The notes under the pieces were generated by a model, which was not told the DNA's origin, did not search any database, and saw only the letters and a list, made by a program, of their open reading frames with translations. DNA of 64,000 bases from VRUE01 sp963780815 (GTDB lineage Bacteria > Actinomycetota > Thermoleophilia > Solirubrobacterales > 70-9), in the NCBI GenBank assembly GCA_963780815.1, contig CAWADG010000005.1, forward strand, positions 330,927 through 394,926. Reading direction: 5' to 3'. Positions 41,218 to 48,685 of this stretch are shown here, piece after piece (within the stretch, counting starts at the first letter, position 1; each line of letters begins with the position of its first letter). A program made the position numbers and the translations under genes.

Positions 41218-41241
41218 GAGGCCCCGCCGGAGCGGGGCCTC
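41218..41241 (-). terminator. terminator after tRNA-Leu
   Basis: Perfect 10-bp stem GAGGCCCCGC / GCGGGGCCTC with loop CGGA, starting 5 bp beyond the tRNA 3' end on the minus strand. Only a short T-run follows. Confidence 0.65.
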
Positions 41242-41246
41242 GACCA

Positions 41247-41332
<86 letters not shown>

Positions 41333-41427
41333 CTGCGGGCGGTCGATTCTAGATAAGTCGGAACCGGCCGGCGGCGGTGGGCGAGAGCGCCCGCCTGTTG
41401 CGGAGGTCCGAGCGAACCGGTACCCTG

Positions 41428-41441
41428 CGAACACGTGTTCG
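41428..41441 (+). promoter_or_regulatory. SOS box of lexA
   Basis: CGAACACGTGTTCG is a perfect 14-bp palindrome of the Gram-positive LexA type (CGAAC-N4-GTTCG). It sits just after a TACCCT -10 element (41421-41426) and 46 bp before lexA. Confidence 0.85.
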
Positions 41442-41487
41442 AACGTCTGAGACAAGCGTGGGCGCGCGCGATGCAAGACAGGGGCCG

Positions 41488-42102
41488 ATGGACCTCGATC
41501 TGACCAAACGCCAGAAGGAGATCTTCGACTTCATTCGCCGCTATGCGGCGAAGACCGGTTATCCGCCGACCGTCCGCGAGATCGGCAAAGCGGTCGGCCT
41601 CCATTCCTCCTCCACGGTCCACGCCCACCTTGCCAACCTCGAGAAGATCGGGTTGCTGAAACGGGACCCATCGAAACCGCGGGCGATCGAGCTCCTCTTC
41701 GATCGCGCCAAGAAGACGATCCTGCCGGGTGAGTCCGGCATTCCGCTGGTCGGCAGCGTCGCCGCCGGCGAGCCGATCGTCGCCGAAGAGAACGTCGAGG
41801 AGTACATCGAGATCCCGGACGTGATCGGCGGCGAGGAAGGCGACTACATCCTTCGCGTCCGCGGCGAAAGCATGAAGGAAGCCGGGATCTTCGACGGCGA
41901 CTATGCCGTGGTCCGGCCCGCCGAGGCCGCCGACGACGGCGAGATCGTAGTCGCTCTGATCGGCGAGGAGGCGACCGTCAAGCGCTTCTTCCAAGAGGAC
42001 GATCACATCCGGCTCCAGCCCGAGAACAAGGCGATGGAGCCGATCAGGACCTCCGACGCGACGGTGCTCGGCCGCGTGATCGGCGTCCTTCGCAAGATCT
42101 AG
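41488..42102 (+). CDS. lexA: LexA repressor
   Basis: 204 residues. N-terminal winged helix (TKRQKEIFDFIRRYAAKTGYPPTVREIGKAVGLHSSSTVHAHLANLEKIGLL), cleavage site Ala-Gly in SVAAGEP, catalytic Ser in RVRGESMKEAG and Lys in EATVKRFF. It represses SOS genes until RecA-ssDNA triggers self-cleavage. The start is ATG 41488; upstream codons of the open frame run through the SOS box. Confidence 0.96.
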   Translation: MDLDLTKRQKEIFDFIRRYAAKTGYPPTVREIGKAVGLHSSSTVHAHLANLEKIGLLKRDPSKPRAIELLFDRAKKTILPGESGIPLVGSVAAGEPIVAEENVEEYIEIPDVIGGEEGDYILRVRGESMKEAGIFDGDYAVVRPAEAADDGEIVVALIGEEATVKRFFQEDDHIRLQPENKAMEPIRTSDATVLGRVIGVLRKI

Positions 42103-42145
42103 GGCACTCCTGGCGGGACCCCATCGGCGGCGCTACCCTTGATGG

Positions 42146-42508
42146 GCGGGCTGAGCGATCGCGGGGAGAGAAAACCCCTCGAGGAAAGTCCGGACACCGA
42201 AGGGCAAGGTGGTGGGTGACGCCCACCCGGGGAAACCCGCGGGAAAGTGCCACAGAAATGACACGGCCGATGGCGCGGCCACACGTGAGTCGCGTACAGG
42301 CAAAGGTGAAATGGTGCGGTAAGAGCGCACCGGCGTCGCGGCGACGCGGCGGCCAGGCAAACCCCGCCCGGTGCAAGGCCAAACAGGACCGTCGACCCGG
42401 CCCGGCGAGGTCCAGGTAGGCCGCAGGCCACCACGGTGGCCCCCCTGGGCTCGATGCCCGGAGGAGACAGATGATCGCTCCCGACAGGATCCGGCTTACA
42501 GGCCCGCT
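42146..42508 (+). ncRNA. rnpB: RNase P RNA (bacterial class A)
   Basis: Conserved cores are visible: GAGGAAAGTCCGGAC near the 5' end, ACAGAAATGAC, GGTGAAATGGTGCGGTAAGAGCGC (pieces 42306-42330), CAGGCAAACCCC and the 3' part GACAGATGATCGC … CCGGCTTACAGGCCCGC. P1 pairs GCGGGC at the 5' end with GCCCGC at the 3' end. TACCCT (42134-42139) is 6-7 bp before the predicted 5' end. Ends are approximate. Cleaves 5' leaders from pre-tRNA. Confidence 0.95.
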
Positions 42509-42511
42509 AAA

Positions 42512-42537
42512 GGAAAGGCCCCGCGAGGGGTCTTTCC
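42512..42537 (+). terminator. terminator of rnpB
   Basis: GGAAAGGCCCC / GGGGTCTTTCC, 11 pairs including one G-T, loop GCGA. It follows rnpB directly and is separated from the riboswitch by 34 bp. Confidence 0.75.
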
Positions 42538-42571
42538 CATTCCGTCTTAGCGTTTGCTAACGTGCCGCCAA

Positions 42572-42704
42572 CTTCCGCTGAATCTCCGTCACATACCACG
42601 GAGAGCGGGGGACCCAAATTGGTTGGGGCGAATCGCAGGCATCTGCCGCGTAGCGCAGCTCTTTCAGCGCGAGCCCGTCAGCTAACCCCGTAAGCGTCCG
42701 GAAG
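42572..42704 (+). ncRNA. cyclic di-AMP riboswitch (ydaO/yuaA type)
   Basis: Core motifs of the ydaO-type aptamer are present in order: GGGGGACCCAAATT, GGTTGGGGCGAATCGCAGGC and GAGCCCGTCAGCTAACCCCG. P1 pairs CTTCCG (42572-42577) with CGGAAG (42699-42704). The 3' half of P1 is also the ribosome-binding site (GGAAG) of the gene starting at 42710, so formation of P1 on ligand binding would hide it. In actinobacteria this class controls cell-wall hydrolases and resuscitation factors, which fits the gene behind it. Confidence 0.9.
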
Positions 42705-42709
42705 AGACG

Positions 42710-43204
42710 ATGAACGTAGGCAGGAACCGCCCTGGGCGGAAAGATCAATCACGATCGGCACGGCTGCGCCGAGCGCCGTTGGCGGGCCTTCTTGCGCTCG
42801 CGGCCCTGATCCTCGGGGCCGCCCCGGCAGAGGCGATGACCGGCGGCGCCTCCCCCTACCCGAGCGGCGCCGCCACCGAAAGCGCGCTCGCCGAAGAAGC
42901 CTTCGTCTTCACCGCGATGCGCTCGGCCGGAGCCACCTGGTACGGGCCCGGCCTCTATGGCCGCCACACCGCCTGCGGGCTGACCCTCCGCCCGAACACG
43001 ATCGGTGTCGCCCACAAGACCCTTCCCTGCGGCACCGCCGTCAAGTTCCTCTACCGCGGCCGCTCGATCGTCGCCCGGGTGATCGACCGCGGTCCCTACT
43101 CCTTTGGCAACTCCTGGGACCTGACCAACGGCGCCCGCCTCGCCCTTGGTTTCGAAGGCGCGAACCAGGTTCGGTACGCGATCGGGCGCCCGGCGGACGG
43201 ATAG
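42710..43204 (+). CDS. secreted RlpA-like double-psi beta-barrel protein
   Basis: 164 residues: signal peptide (LAGLLALAALILGAAPAEA), a linker, then an RlpA-type double-psi barrel (ATWYGPGLYGRHTACGLTLRPNTIGVAHKTLPCGTAVKFLYRGRSIVARVIDRGPYSFGNSWDLT). The catalytic Asp of RlpA/MltA-like enzymes is in VIDRGPY; the two Cys (TACG, LPCG) can form a disulfide. Probably a peptidoglycan lytic transglycosylase or cell-wall-binding protein. Under c-di-AMP riboswitch control. Confidence 0.88.
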   Translation: MNVGRNRPGRKDQSRSARLRRAPLAGLLALAALILGAAPAEAMTGGASPYPSGAATESALAEEAFVFTAMRSAGATWYGPGLYGRHTACGLTLRPNTIGVAHKTLPCGTAVKFLYRGRSIVARVIDRGPYSFGNSWDLTNGARLALGFEGANQVRYAIGRPADG

Positions 43205-43253
43205 CGCACCACGCCGCGAAACCGCCGTCCCTGCGGTTACCCTTCGCCGTCGA

Positions 43254-43949
43254 ATGCCGAATCTTTCCAAGCGCGGCGTCGTTGCAACCCTCCTGATGGT
43301 GTGCCTGGCCGTGCTGGTGATCGCCTCGGTCGGTGGCGCCGGCGCGGCGACCAGCTCGAGCACGACCGTCGTTCTCGGCCAGACGAGCACGGTGCCGGAT
43401 CCGTCCTGCCCCGATTCGCCCTGCCAGGCAGTCGGCAGCGTTACCGGATTTCAGATCAGCACCGATCAGACCAGCCTCCCGTTCAGGGTTCCGCGCGACG
43501 GAAAGGTCAAGTCCTGGAGCCTGACACTGGCCCAGCCGACCAACCAGCAGCGCTCGTTCTTCAACGGCTTCTTCGGAACGCCGCCGGAGGCGAGGCTCGC
43601 GATCCTGCGCCGGGTGCCGGAAACGAGTCCGCCGCGATTCAATCTCCGCAGGCAGGGCTCTATGCGTGTCCTCAGCCCGTTCCTTGGGCGGACGGTGAAG
43701 TTCGGCGCCTCGCTGCCGGTCCAGAAGGGCGACATCGTCGGGCTCACGGTGCCGACCTGGGCACCCGCGTTCGCGCAGGGCCTCTCGTCGAAGAACTCGT
43801 GGCGGGCCAGCCGCCTGCCGGGCAAATGCACCGACACGACGGCCGTCCGCCAGGGCGAACCGCAGCAGCGCGTCGGTCGACGCGCCACCTACGGCTGCCG
43901 CTACGCCACGGCACGGCTGCTCTACACAGCCACCGTGGTGATGCCCTAG
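43254..43949 (+). CDS. secreted protein of unknown function
   Basis: 231 residues. Signal peptide or anchor (VVATLLMVCLAVLVIASVGGAGA), then a domain beginning TVVLGQTSTVPDPSCPDSPCQAVGSVTGFQ and continuing with strands (PFRVPRDGKVKSWSLTLAQPTNQQRSFFNGFFGTPPEARLAILRR … KGDIVGLTVPTWAPAF). Four Cys. Looks like a beta-sandwich surface protein; I do not recognise a named family. TACCCT lies 10 bp before the ATG. Confidence 0.7.
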   Translation: MPNLSKRGVVATLLMVCLAVLVIASVGGAGAATSSSTTVVLGQTSTVPDPSCPDSPCQAVGSVTGFQISTDQTSLPFRVPRDGKVKSWSLTLAQPTNQQRSFFNGFFGTPPEARLAILRRVPETSPPRFNLRRQGSMRVLSPFLGRTVKFGASLPVQKGDIVGLTVPTWAPAFAQGLSSKNSWRASRLPGKCTDTTAVRQGEPQQRVGRRATYGCRYATARLLYTATVVMP

Positions 43950-43965
43950 CCCGGGTTGGGCCGCC

Positions 43966-44532
43966 TCAGGCCGCCGAGGGAAGGACGGCCGGCGTCGCCT
44001 GATCTTTCGGCAGCGCCGCCGCGCTCGCGATCAGGCTCTGGAACTCGTTGAGCGCCAGGTGCGCGACCGCCTCGAGGATCTCCTCGTCGTTCCAGCCGAT
44101 CTCCCGCGCCTCCTCCTGGAGGTGGTGCGGGGGGTAGCCGTCCGCCTCGAGCGTTGCCTTGAGGAAGGCGAGCAGCGCCGCCTCCTTCGGGTCGTTCGAG
44201 GTGAAGTTGCGGGCCCTCGTCACCTCATCGAGACCGAGGCCGGCGCGTTTCGCCGACTTCGCGTGCTGGGCGATGCTGTAGGAGTCGTGACGGTGCTCGG
44301 CGACCGCGAGCGCGATCCGCTCCCGGGTCGGGCGCGGCAGGACGCCGCTGCGAAGCTCTGAGCGCATCCGGGTGTAGGCCCGCAGGACCGAGGGGGCGCC
44401 GGCGAGGACGCCGACGAACTTGGTCACTGCGCCGCCGGCCGCCTGGATGCTCTTGAGCAGGGGAGCGCTCTCGTCGGGGGCCGTCAACTCGTCGTGGATC
44501 TGGAATCTGCTTACTGCTGTCTTTACTGTCAC
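43966..44532 (-). CDS. carboxymuconolactone decarboxylase/AhpD-like protein without the CxxC pair
   Basis: 188 residues, all-helical AhpD-like fold: RPTRERIALAVAEHRHDSYSIAQHAKSAKRAGLGLDEV … LNEFQSLIAS. In peroxidase-related members the motif is E-x-x-C-x-x-C-x-x-x-H; here it is EHRHDSYSIAQH, so both Cys are replaced (Asp and Ser) while the Glu and His positions remain. Thiol peroxidase activity is therefore unlikely. GTG start 44532. Divergent from glnA across a 236-bp region with regulatory repeats. Confidence 0.8.
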   Translation of the reverse strand: MTVKTAVSRFQIHDELTAPDESAPLLKSIQAAGGAVTKFVGVLAGAPSVLRAYTRMRSELRSGVLPRPTRERIALAVAEHRHDSYSIAQHAKSAKRAGLGLDEVTRARNFTSNDPKEAALLAFLKATLEADGYPPHHLQEEAREIGWNDEEILEAVAHLALNEFQSLIASAAALPKDQATPAVLPSAA

Positions 44533-44572
44533 GCGCTTCTCGACTTTCGGCTCTCAAAAAGCGCGAATTCCG

Positions 44573-44605
44573 CTTTACAGAGCCTTTACCTTGCCTTTAC
44601 TTTAC
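44573..44605 (+). repeat. three 11-bp direct repeats, CTTTAC type
   Basis: CTTTACAGAGC, CTTTACCTTGC and CTTTACTTTAC follow each other without gaps (44573-44583, 44584-44594, 44595-44605). CTTTAC recurs every 11 bp, one helical turn, which is how OmpR/PhoB-family regulators such as GlnR and PhoP of actinobacteria bind. The region is between the AhpD-like gene and glnA. Confidence 0.6.
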
Positions 44606-44617
44606 TTTAGGCCGATT

Positions 44618-44634
44618 ACTTACCTGAAGTAAGT
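44618..44634. promoter_or_regulatory. palindrome ACTTAC-N5-GTAAGT
   Basis: Perfect 6-bp arms with a 5-bp centre, 12 bp after the direct repeats; TTATAC follows at once and could be a -10 element. A second -10 candidate for glnA, TATCTT, lies nearer the gene in about 44724-44729. Confidence 0.4.
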
Positions 44635-44768
44635 TATACCTGGTCTTGACGCCTCCCGCAAGCCCCGCGGTCGTGCGTCTCCTACCCGGATTACGCGCTT
44701 TCGCACCTCCTCGGTTCAGTTCGCCTATCTTTGCCAGTCCAACGAGGGCGAGAGCCAAGGAGGCCCGG

Positions 44769-46121
44769 ATGGCAGACAGACCGAAGAGTGCCGCCGATGT
44801 GCAGGCGATCGTCGAGGAGAGCGGCGTGCGCTTCGTGCGGCTCTGGTTCACCGACGTTCTCGGCCAGCTGAAGAGCTTCTCCATCAACGCCGCCGAGCTC
44901 GAGGACGCCTTCGACGGCGGGATGGGCTTCGACGGCTCCTCGATCACCGGCTTCAACCCGATCGAGGAGTCGGACATGATCGCGATGCCCGATCCGTCGA
45001 CGTTCGCGCTGATCCCGTGGCGGCCGGAGGTGGAGAACGCGGTCGCGCGGATGTTCTGCGACATCCGTGTCCCCGGCGGCGACCCTTATGAGGGCGACCC
45101 CCGCTGGATCCTGCGACGGGCGATGAAACGCGCTGAGGACCTCGGGTTCGACGCCTACAACATCGGGCCCGAGCTCGAGTACTTCTACTTCCGCTCGGCG
45201 AAACCGGGCGACGGCAGGCCGGAGGTCCTCGACGAGGGCGGCTACTTCGACCTGACGACCCTCGACGCCGGCTCCGACGTTCGTCGCGACACCGTCCTCG
45301 CGCTGGAGAAGATGGGGATCCACGTCGAGTACACCCACCACGAGGTCGGCCCCTCCCAGCACGAGGTCGACATGCGCTACAAGAACGCGCTCGAGATGGC
45401 CGACGATTGCATGACCTACCGCATCGTCGTCAAGGAGTACGCGATGAAGTACGGCTGGCATGCGACCTTCATGCCGAAGCCCCTGTTCGGCGAGAACGGG
45501 TCCGGGATGCACGTCCACCAGTCGCTCGGCAAGGACGGCCAGAACGCCTTCTTCGACGGCGACGACCAGTACTACCTCTCGGCGACGGCGAAGGCGTTCA
45601 TCGCCGGTCAGCTCAAGCATGCGCGTGAGATCTCCTCTTTGTTCGCCCAGTGGGTCAACTCCTACAAGCGGCTGGTGCCGGGCTTCGAGGCGCCCGTCTA
45701 CCTCGCCTGGTCGCGCCGCAATCGCTCGGCGCTGATCCGGGTCCCGCTCTACCACCCCGGCAAGGAGGGGGCGACCCGGGCCGAGCTCCGCTGCCCGGAT
45801 CCCGCCTGCAACCCCTACCTCTGCTTCGCCGGGATGCTCCAGGCTGGGCTCGAGGGCGTCGAGAAAGGCTACGAGCTGCCGGAGCCGATGGAGCAGAACC
45901 TCTACCACCTCTCGCCCGAGGAGCGGGCGCAGCGCGGGATCGAGCAACTGCCCGAGACCCTCGGCGAGGCGATCGAGGTCACCGCCGACTCCGAGCTGGT
46001 CCTGCGCACGCTCGGCGAGCACACCTTCCGCCGCTTCGTCGAGATCAAGCGGCAGGAGTGGGACGAGTACAGGGTCCAGGTGACCCCGTACGAGATCGAG
46101 AACTTCTTGCCCGTTCTCTAA
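44769..46121 (+). CDS. glnA: type I glutamine synthetase
   Basis: 450 residues. Makes glutamine from glutamate, ammonia and ATP. N-terminal beta-grasp with GMGFDGSSITGF, metal and substrate sites NIGPELEYFYF, HHEVGPSQHEVD, HATFMPKPLFGENGSGMHVHQS and the adenylylation-type loop MEQNLYHLSPEER, which keeps the Tyr. The length matches the shorter GSI-alpha class rather than the roughly 470-residue GSI-beta. Start ATG 44769 with AAGGAGG 7 bp before. Repeats upstream suggest control by a GlnR- or PhoP-like regulator. Confidence 0.93.
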   Translation: MADRPKSAADVQAIVEESGVRFVRLWFTDVLGQLKSFSINAAELEDAFDGGMGFDGSSITGFNPIEESDMIAMPDPSTFALIPWRPEVENAVARMFCDIRVPGGDPYEGDPRWILRRAMKRAEDLGFDAYNIGPELEYFYFRSAKPGDGRPEVLDEGGYFDLTTLDAGSDVRRDTVLALEKMGIHVEYTHHEVGPSQHEVDMRYKNALEMADDCMTYRIVVKEYAMKYGWHATFMPKPLFGENGSGMHVHQSLGKDGQNAFFDGDDQYYLSATAKAFIAGQLKHAREISSLFAQWVNSYKRLVPGFEAPVYLAWSRRNRSALIRVPLYHPGKEGATRAELRCPDPACNPYLCFAGMLQAGLEGVEKGYELPEPMEQNLYHLSPEERAQRGIEQLPETLGEAIEVTADSELVLRTLGEHTFRRFVEIKRQEWDEYRVQVTPYEIENFLPVL

Positions 46122-48685
46122 CGCTCCGGCCCGCGGGTCCTGTCGCGGGTGGAGGGGGGTGCTGTGGGCGAGGGCGTCCTCGACCCCCCTCCACCCCCGC
46201 CACCCGCGGGAGTGGCGGCAGCGGCCGGCCGGACATCCCCGATCCCACCGCGGCTGAGAGCCGAGGGCCACCAGAACTTGTCGCCGAGGTCGAGGGCGAT
46301 CGAGGGGACGAGGATGCTGCGGACGAGGAAGGTGTCGAGGAGGACGCCGAAGGCGACGACGAACCCGATCTCGGTCAGGAAGACGAGGGGGAGGCTGGCG
46401 AGGACGAGGAAGGTCCCGGCGAGAACGATGCCGGCGCTCGTGATCACACCGCCGGTCACCGCCAATGCCCGCAGGATCCCCTGTTCGGAGCCGTGCTTGG
46501 CCGTCTCCTCGCGGGCACGGGAGATCAGGAAGATGTTGTAGTCGACGCCGAGCGCGACGAGGAAGACGAAGGCGAATAAGGGCAGCGAGGGGTCGGACCC
46601 CGGGTAGCCGAGGAACACGTCGAAGACGAAGTACCCGACCCCGAGCGCCGCCAGGAAGCTGAGGATCACGGTCCCGATCAGGACCAGCGGCGCGACCAGT
46701 GCCCGCAGCAGGCCGACCAAGATCAGGAAGACGACGACGAGGATGATCGGCGGGATCACGATCGAGTCCCAGCCGGCCGCATCGCGGACGTCGAATTCGA
46801 CCGCGGTCGGGCCGCCGACGAGGGTGCTCGGCGCGACCGACTGGGCCGCTTCACGGATCGGTTCGATCAGGTCGTAGGCCTCGGTCGAGTACGGTTCCGG
46901 CCCCAGGGTCGCGTGGAGGAGGACGCCGGGCGGGCCTTCGGCGACCGGCCCCGAGACCGCGTCGACGCCTTCGGTGCCCTCGACCGCCCGTTTCACCGCC
47001 GGTACGTCGGCGGGGTTGCTGACGACGACGTCGGTCAGCGCCGTTTCGCCCGACGGGAAGCTCTTGCTCAGCAGCTTCTGGCCTTCGACCGATTCGGGTT
47101 CGGATTTGTAGGCGTCTTCGCTGGTCAGTTCGGTCGAGAAGAAAACGAATCCGCAGCAGAACACCAGCAGCACGGTGAGGGCTGCGCCGGTGACCCGAAG
47201 CGGGCTCTTCGCGACCCGGTCGCCGACCCGTTTCCAGAAGCCGTGGGTCGCGTCGACGGCCGCCTCGCGCTGATAGCGCCGCACCTCGTAGGGCTTGAAC
47301 ACCGCTCGGTCGAGCGGGCCGACGATCAGCGACGGGATCCGTCTGCGGGAGATGATCCGCAGCAGCCAGTTGATCAGGACGAGCGGCAGCAGCACGATCA
47401 CCAGCAGGGAGGCGCCGATCACCTGCAGCAGCGACCTGAGGGCGGATCCTTCGACGCAGTCCCGCTGGGCGCGGGCCGAGAGTTCGTCGGCGCTGGGGGC
47501 GGTCTCGGGGGTGTGGGGGACGTATGGCCAGAAGGCGCGGCGGCCGAAGATCGTCAGCATCGCCGGCAGCAGCGTCAGCATCGAGAGCGCGGCGCAGAAG
47601 ATCCCGATCGCCGCGATCGGGCCCAGCCCCGCGGTTCCGTTCACCTTCGCGATCGTCAGGCACAGCAGCGCCGCGATCACCGTCAGCGCCGAGGCGAAGA
47701 TCGCCGGCCCGGCCGATTCCAGCGCGGTCCGCATCGCCACATGGCGATCGGTCTCGGTGTGCAGCTCCTCGCGATAACGGGCGACGAGCAGCAGCGCGTA
47801 GTCGGTCCCCGCCCCTAAGACAAGGACCGACATGATCGAGCTCGACTGGCCGTTGATCGTGACCCCGAGTTCGGAGACCCCGAACCCGATCGAGCGCGAG
47901 AGGTACTCCGCGAACAGCACCGACGCCAGCGGGATCAGGAAGAACATCGGCGAGCGGTAGATCAGGATCAGGAGGAAGATCACGAGGCTGACCGCGGCGA
48001 GCAGCAGGGTGCCGTTGAGGCTTTCGAAGACTTCGATCCCGTCGGCCGAGAAGCCGGCGCCGCCGGTGACCTTGACCTCGAGCCCGCTGGGGGGATCGGC
48101 GATCGCTTCGCGCCAGTACTTGACCGGGTCGAGGATCGTTTCGCCCTCGCCTTCGGCGTTGATGTAGGCGGTGAGGAACGCCGCCTTGCCGTCGGAGGAG
48201 CAGATCGGGCCCACGAACGGCGCGTAGTCGGCGGGCTGGCCGGGGATCGTCGTCGTCGGACCGCCGCACCCGTTCGGCGCGACCGCGGAAGCCTTCCCGC
48301 CGCCCAGTTCCTTGCCGCCCGAGGCTGCTGTCGCACCGTCGGGGATGACGCCCGGGAACCGCTTCTGCGTCATCTGTTCGACGTCTTCGAGGATCGTCTT
48401 GCGATCGGCGGCGGTGAGGCCGGATTCGTTGCGGTAGATGATCACCGCCGGGGCGATTTCCCCCTTCTGGAGTTCTTCGGTCGCCGTCAGCGCGTGGGTC
48501 GACTCGGCGCTTTCGGGGAGGTAGGAGGTCGCCTCGTTGTTTTCGGCGTCGGCGAACTTGCCCGGCAGGTTGGCCGCGGAGGAGACGAAGATCACCGCAA
48601 TCCAGACCGCAAAGACGAGCCACTTCGCACGACGGCCGGCGGCTAAGGTGAACCATGAGCCTCGCACTGATCCCGATCCTCTCAA
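46118..48685 (-). CDS. MMPL/RND-family exporter
   Basis: 855 residues with twelve predicted helices in two halves, each with an external domain, and the MMPL signature GAGTDYALLLVARYREEL in the first half and ALGVDYNIFLISRAREETAKHG in the second. These proteins export lipids or small molecules using the proton gradient. The end is a Gly/Pro/Thr-rich tail. The start overlaps the YyaL stop (ATGA), which supports ATG 48685; GTG 48667 is possible. It meets glnA with a 4-nt overlap of convergent ends. Confidence 0.92.
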   Translation of the reverse strand: MRGSGSVRGSWFTLAAGRRAKWLVFAVWIAVIFVSSAANLPGKFADAENNEATSYLPESAESTHALTATEELQKGEIAPAVIIYRNESGLTAADRKTILEDVEQMTQKRFPGVIPDGATAASGGKELGGGKASAVAPNGCGGPTTTIPGQPADYAPFVGPICSSDGKAAFLTAYINAEGEGETILDPVKYWREAIADPPSGLEVKVTGGAGFSADGIEVFESLNGTLLLAAVSLVIFLLILIYRSPMFFLIPLASVLFAEYLSRSIGFGVSELGVTINGQSSSIMSVLVLGAGTDYALLLVARYREELHTETDRHVAMRTALESAGPAIFASALTVIAALLCLTIAKVNGTAGLGPIAAIGIFCAALSMLTLLPAMLTIFGRRAFWPYVPHTPETAPSADELSARAQRDCVEGSALRSLLQVIGASLLVIVLLPLVLINWLLRIISRRRIPSLIVGPLDRAVFKPYEVRRYQREAAVDATHGFWKRVGDRVAKSPLRVTGAALTVLLVFCCGFVFFSTELTSEDAYKSEPESVEGQKLLSKSFPSGETALTDVVVSNPADVPAVKRAVEGTEGVDAVSGPVAEGPPGVLLHATLGPEPYSTEAYDLIEPIREAAQSVAPSTLVGGPTAVEFDVRDAAGWDSIVIPPIILVVVFLILVGLLRALVAPLVLIGTVILSFLAALGVGYFVFDVFLGYPGSDPSLPLFAFVFLVALGVDYNIFLISRAREETAKHGSEQGILRALAVTGGVITSAGIVLAGTFLVLASLPLVFLTEIGFVVAFGVLLDTFLVRSILVPSIALDLGDKFWWPSALSRGGIGDVRPAAAATPAGGGGGGGSRTPSPTAPPSTRDRTRGPER

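Noticed and set aside
41377..41487. Longer lexA start at 41377
   Set aside because: It would place the SOS box inside the coding region; LexA homology begins at MDLDLTKRQ.
42044..42434. Open frames on the minus strand across 42044-42434
   Set aside because: They lie over RNase P RNA, whose conserved core sequences are unmistakable on the plus strand.
42557..42748. 63-codon minus-strand open frame
   Set aside because: It coincides with the c-di-AMP riboswitch and the beginning of the RlpA-like gene; no ribosome-binding site or family resemblance.
44646..44768. Longer glnA start at 44646
   Set aside because: The preferred ATG 44769 has AAGGAGG in the right place and starts the conserved GS N-terminus; the upstream codons are promoter and leader.
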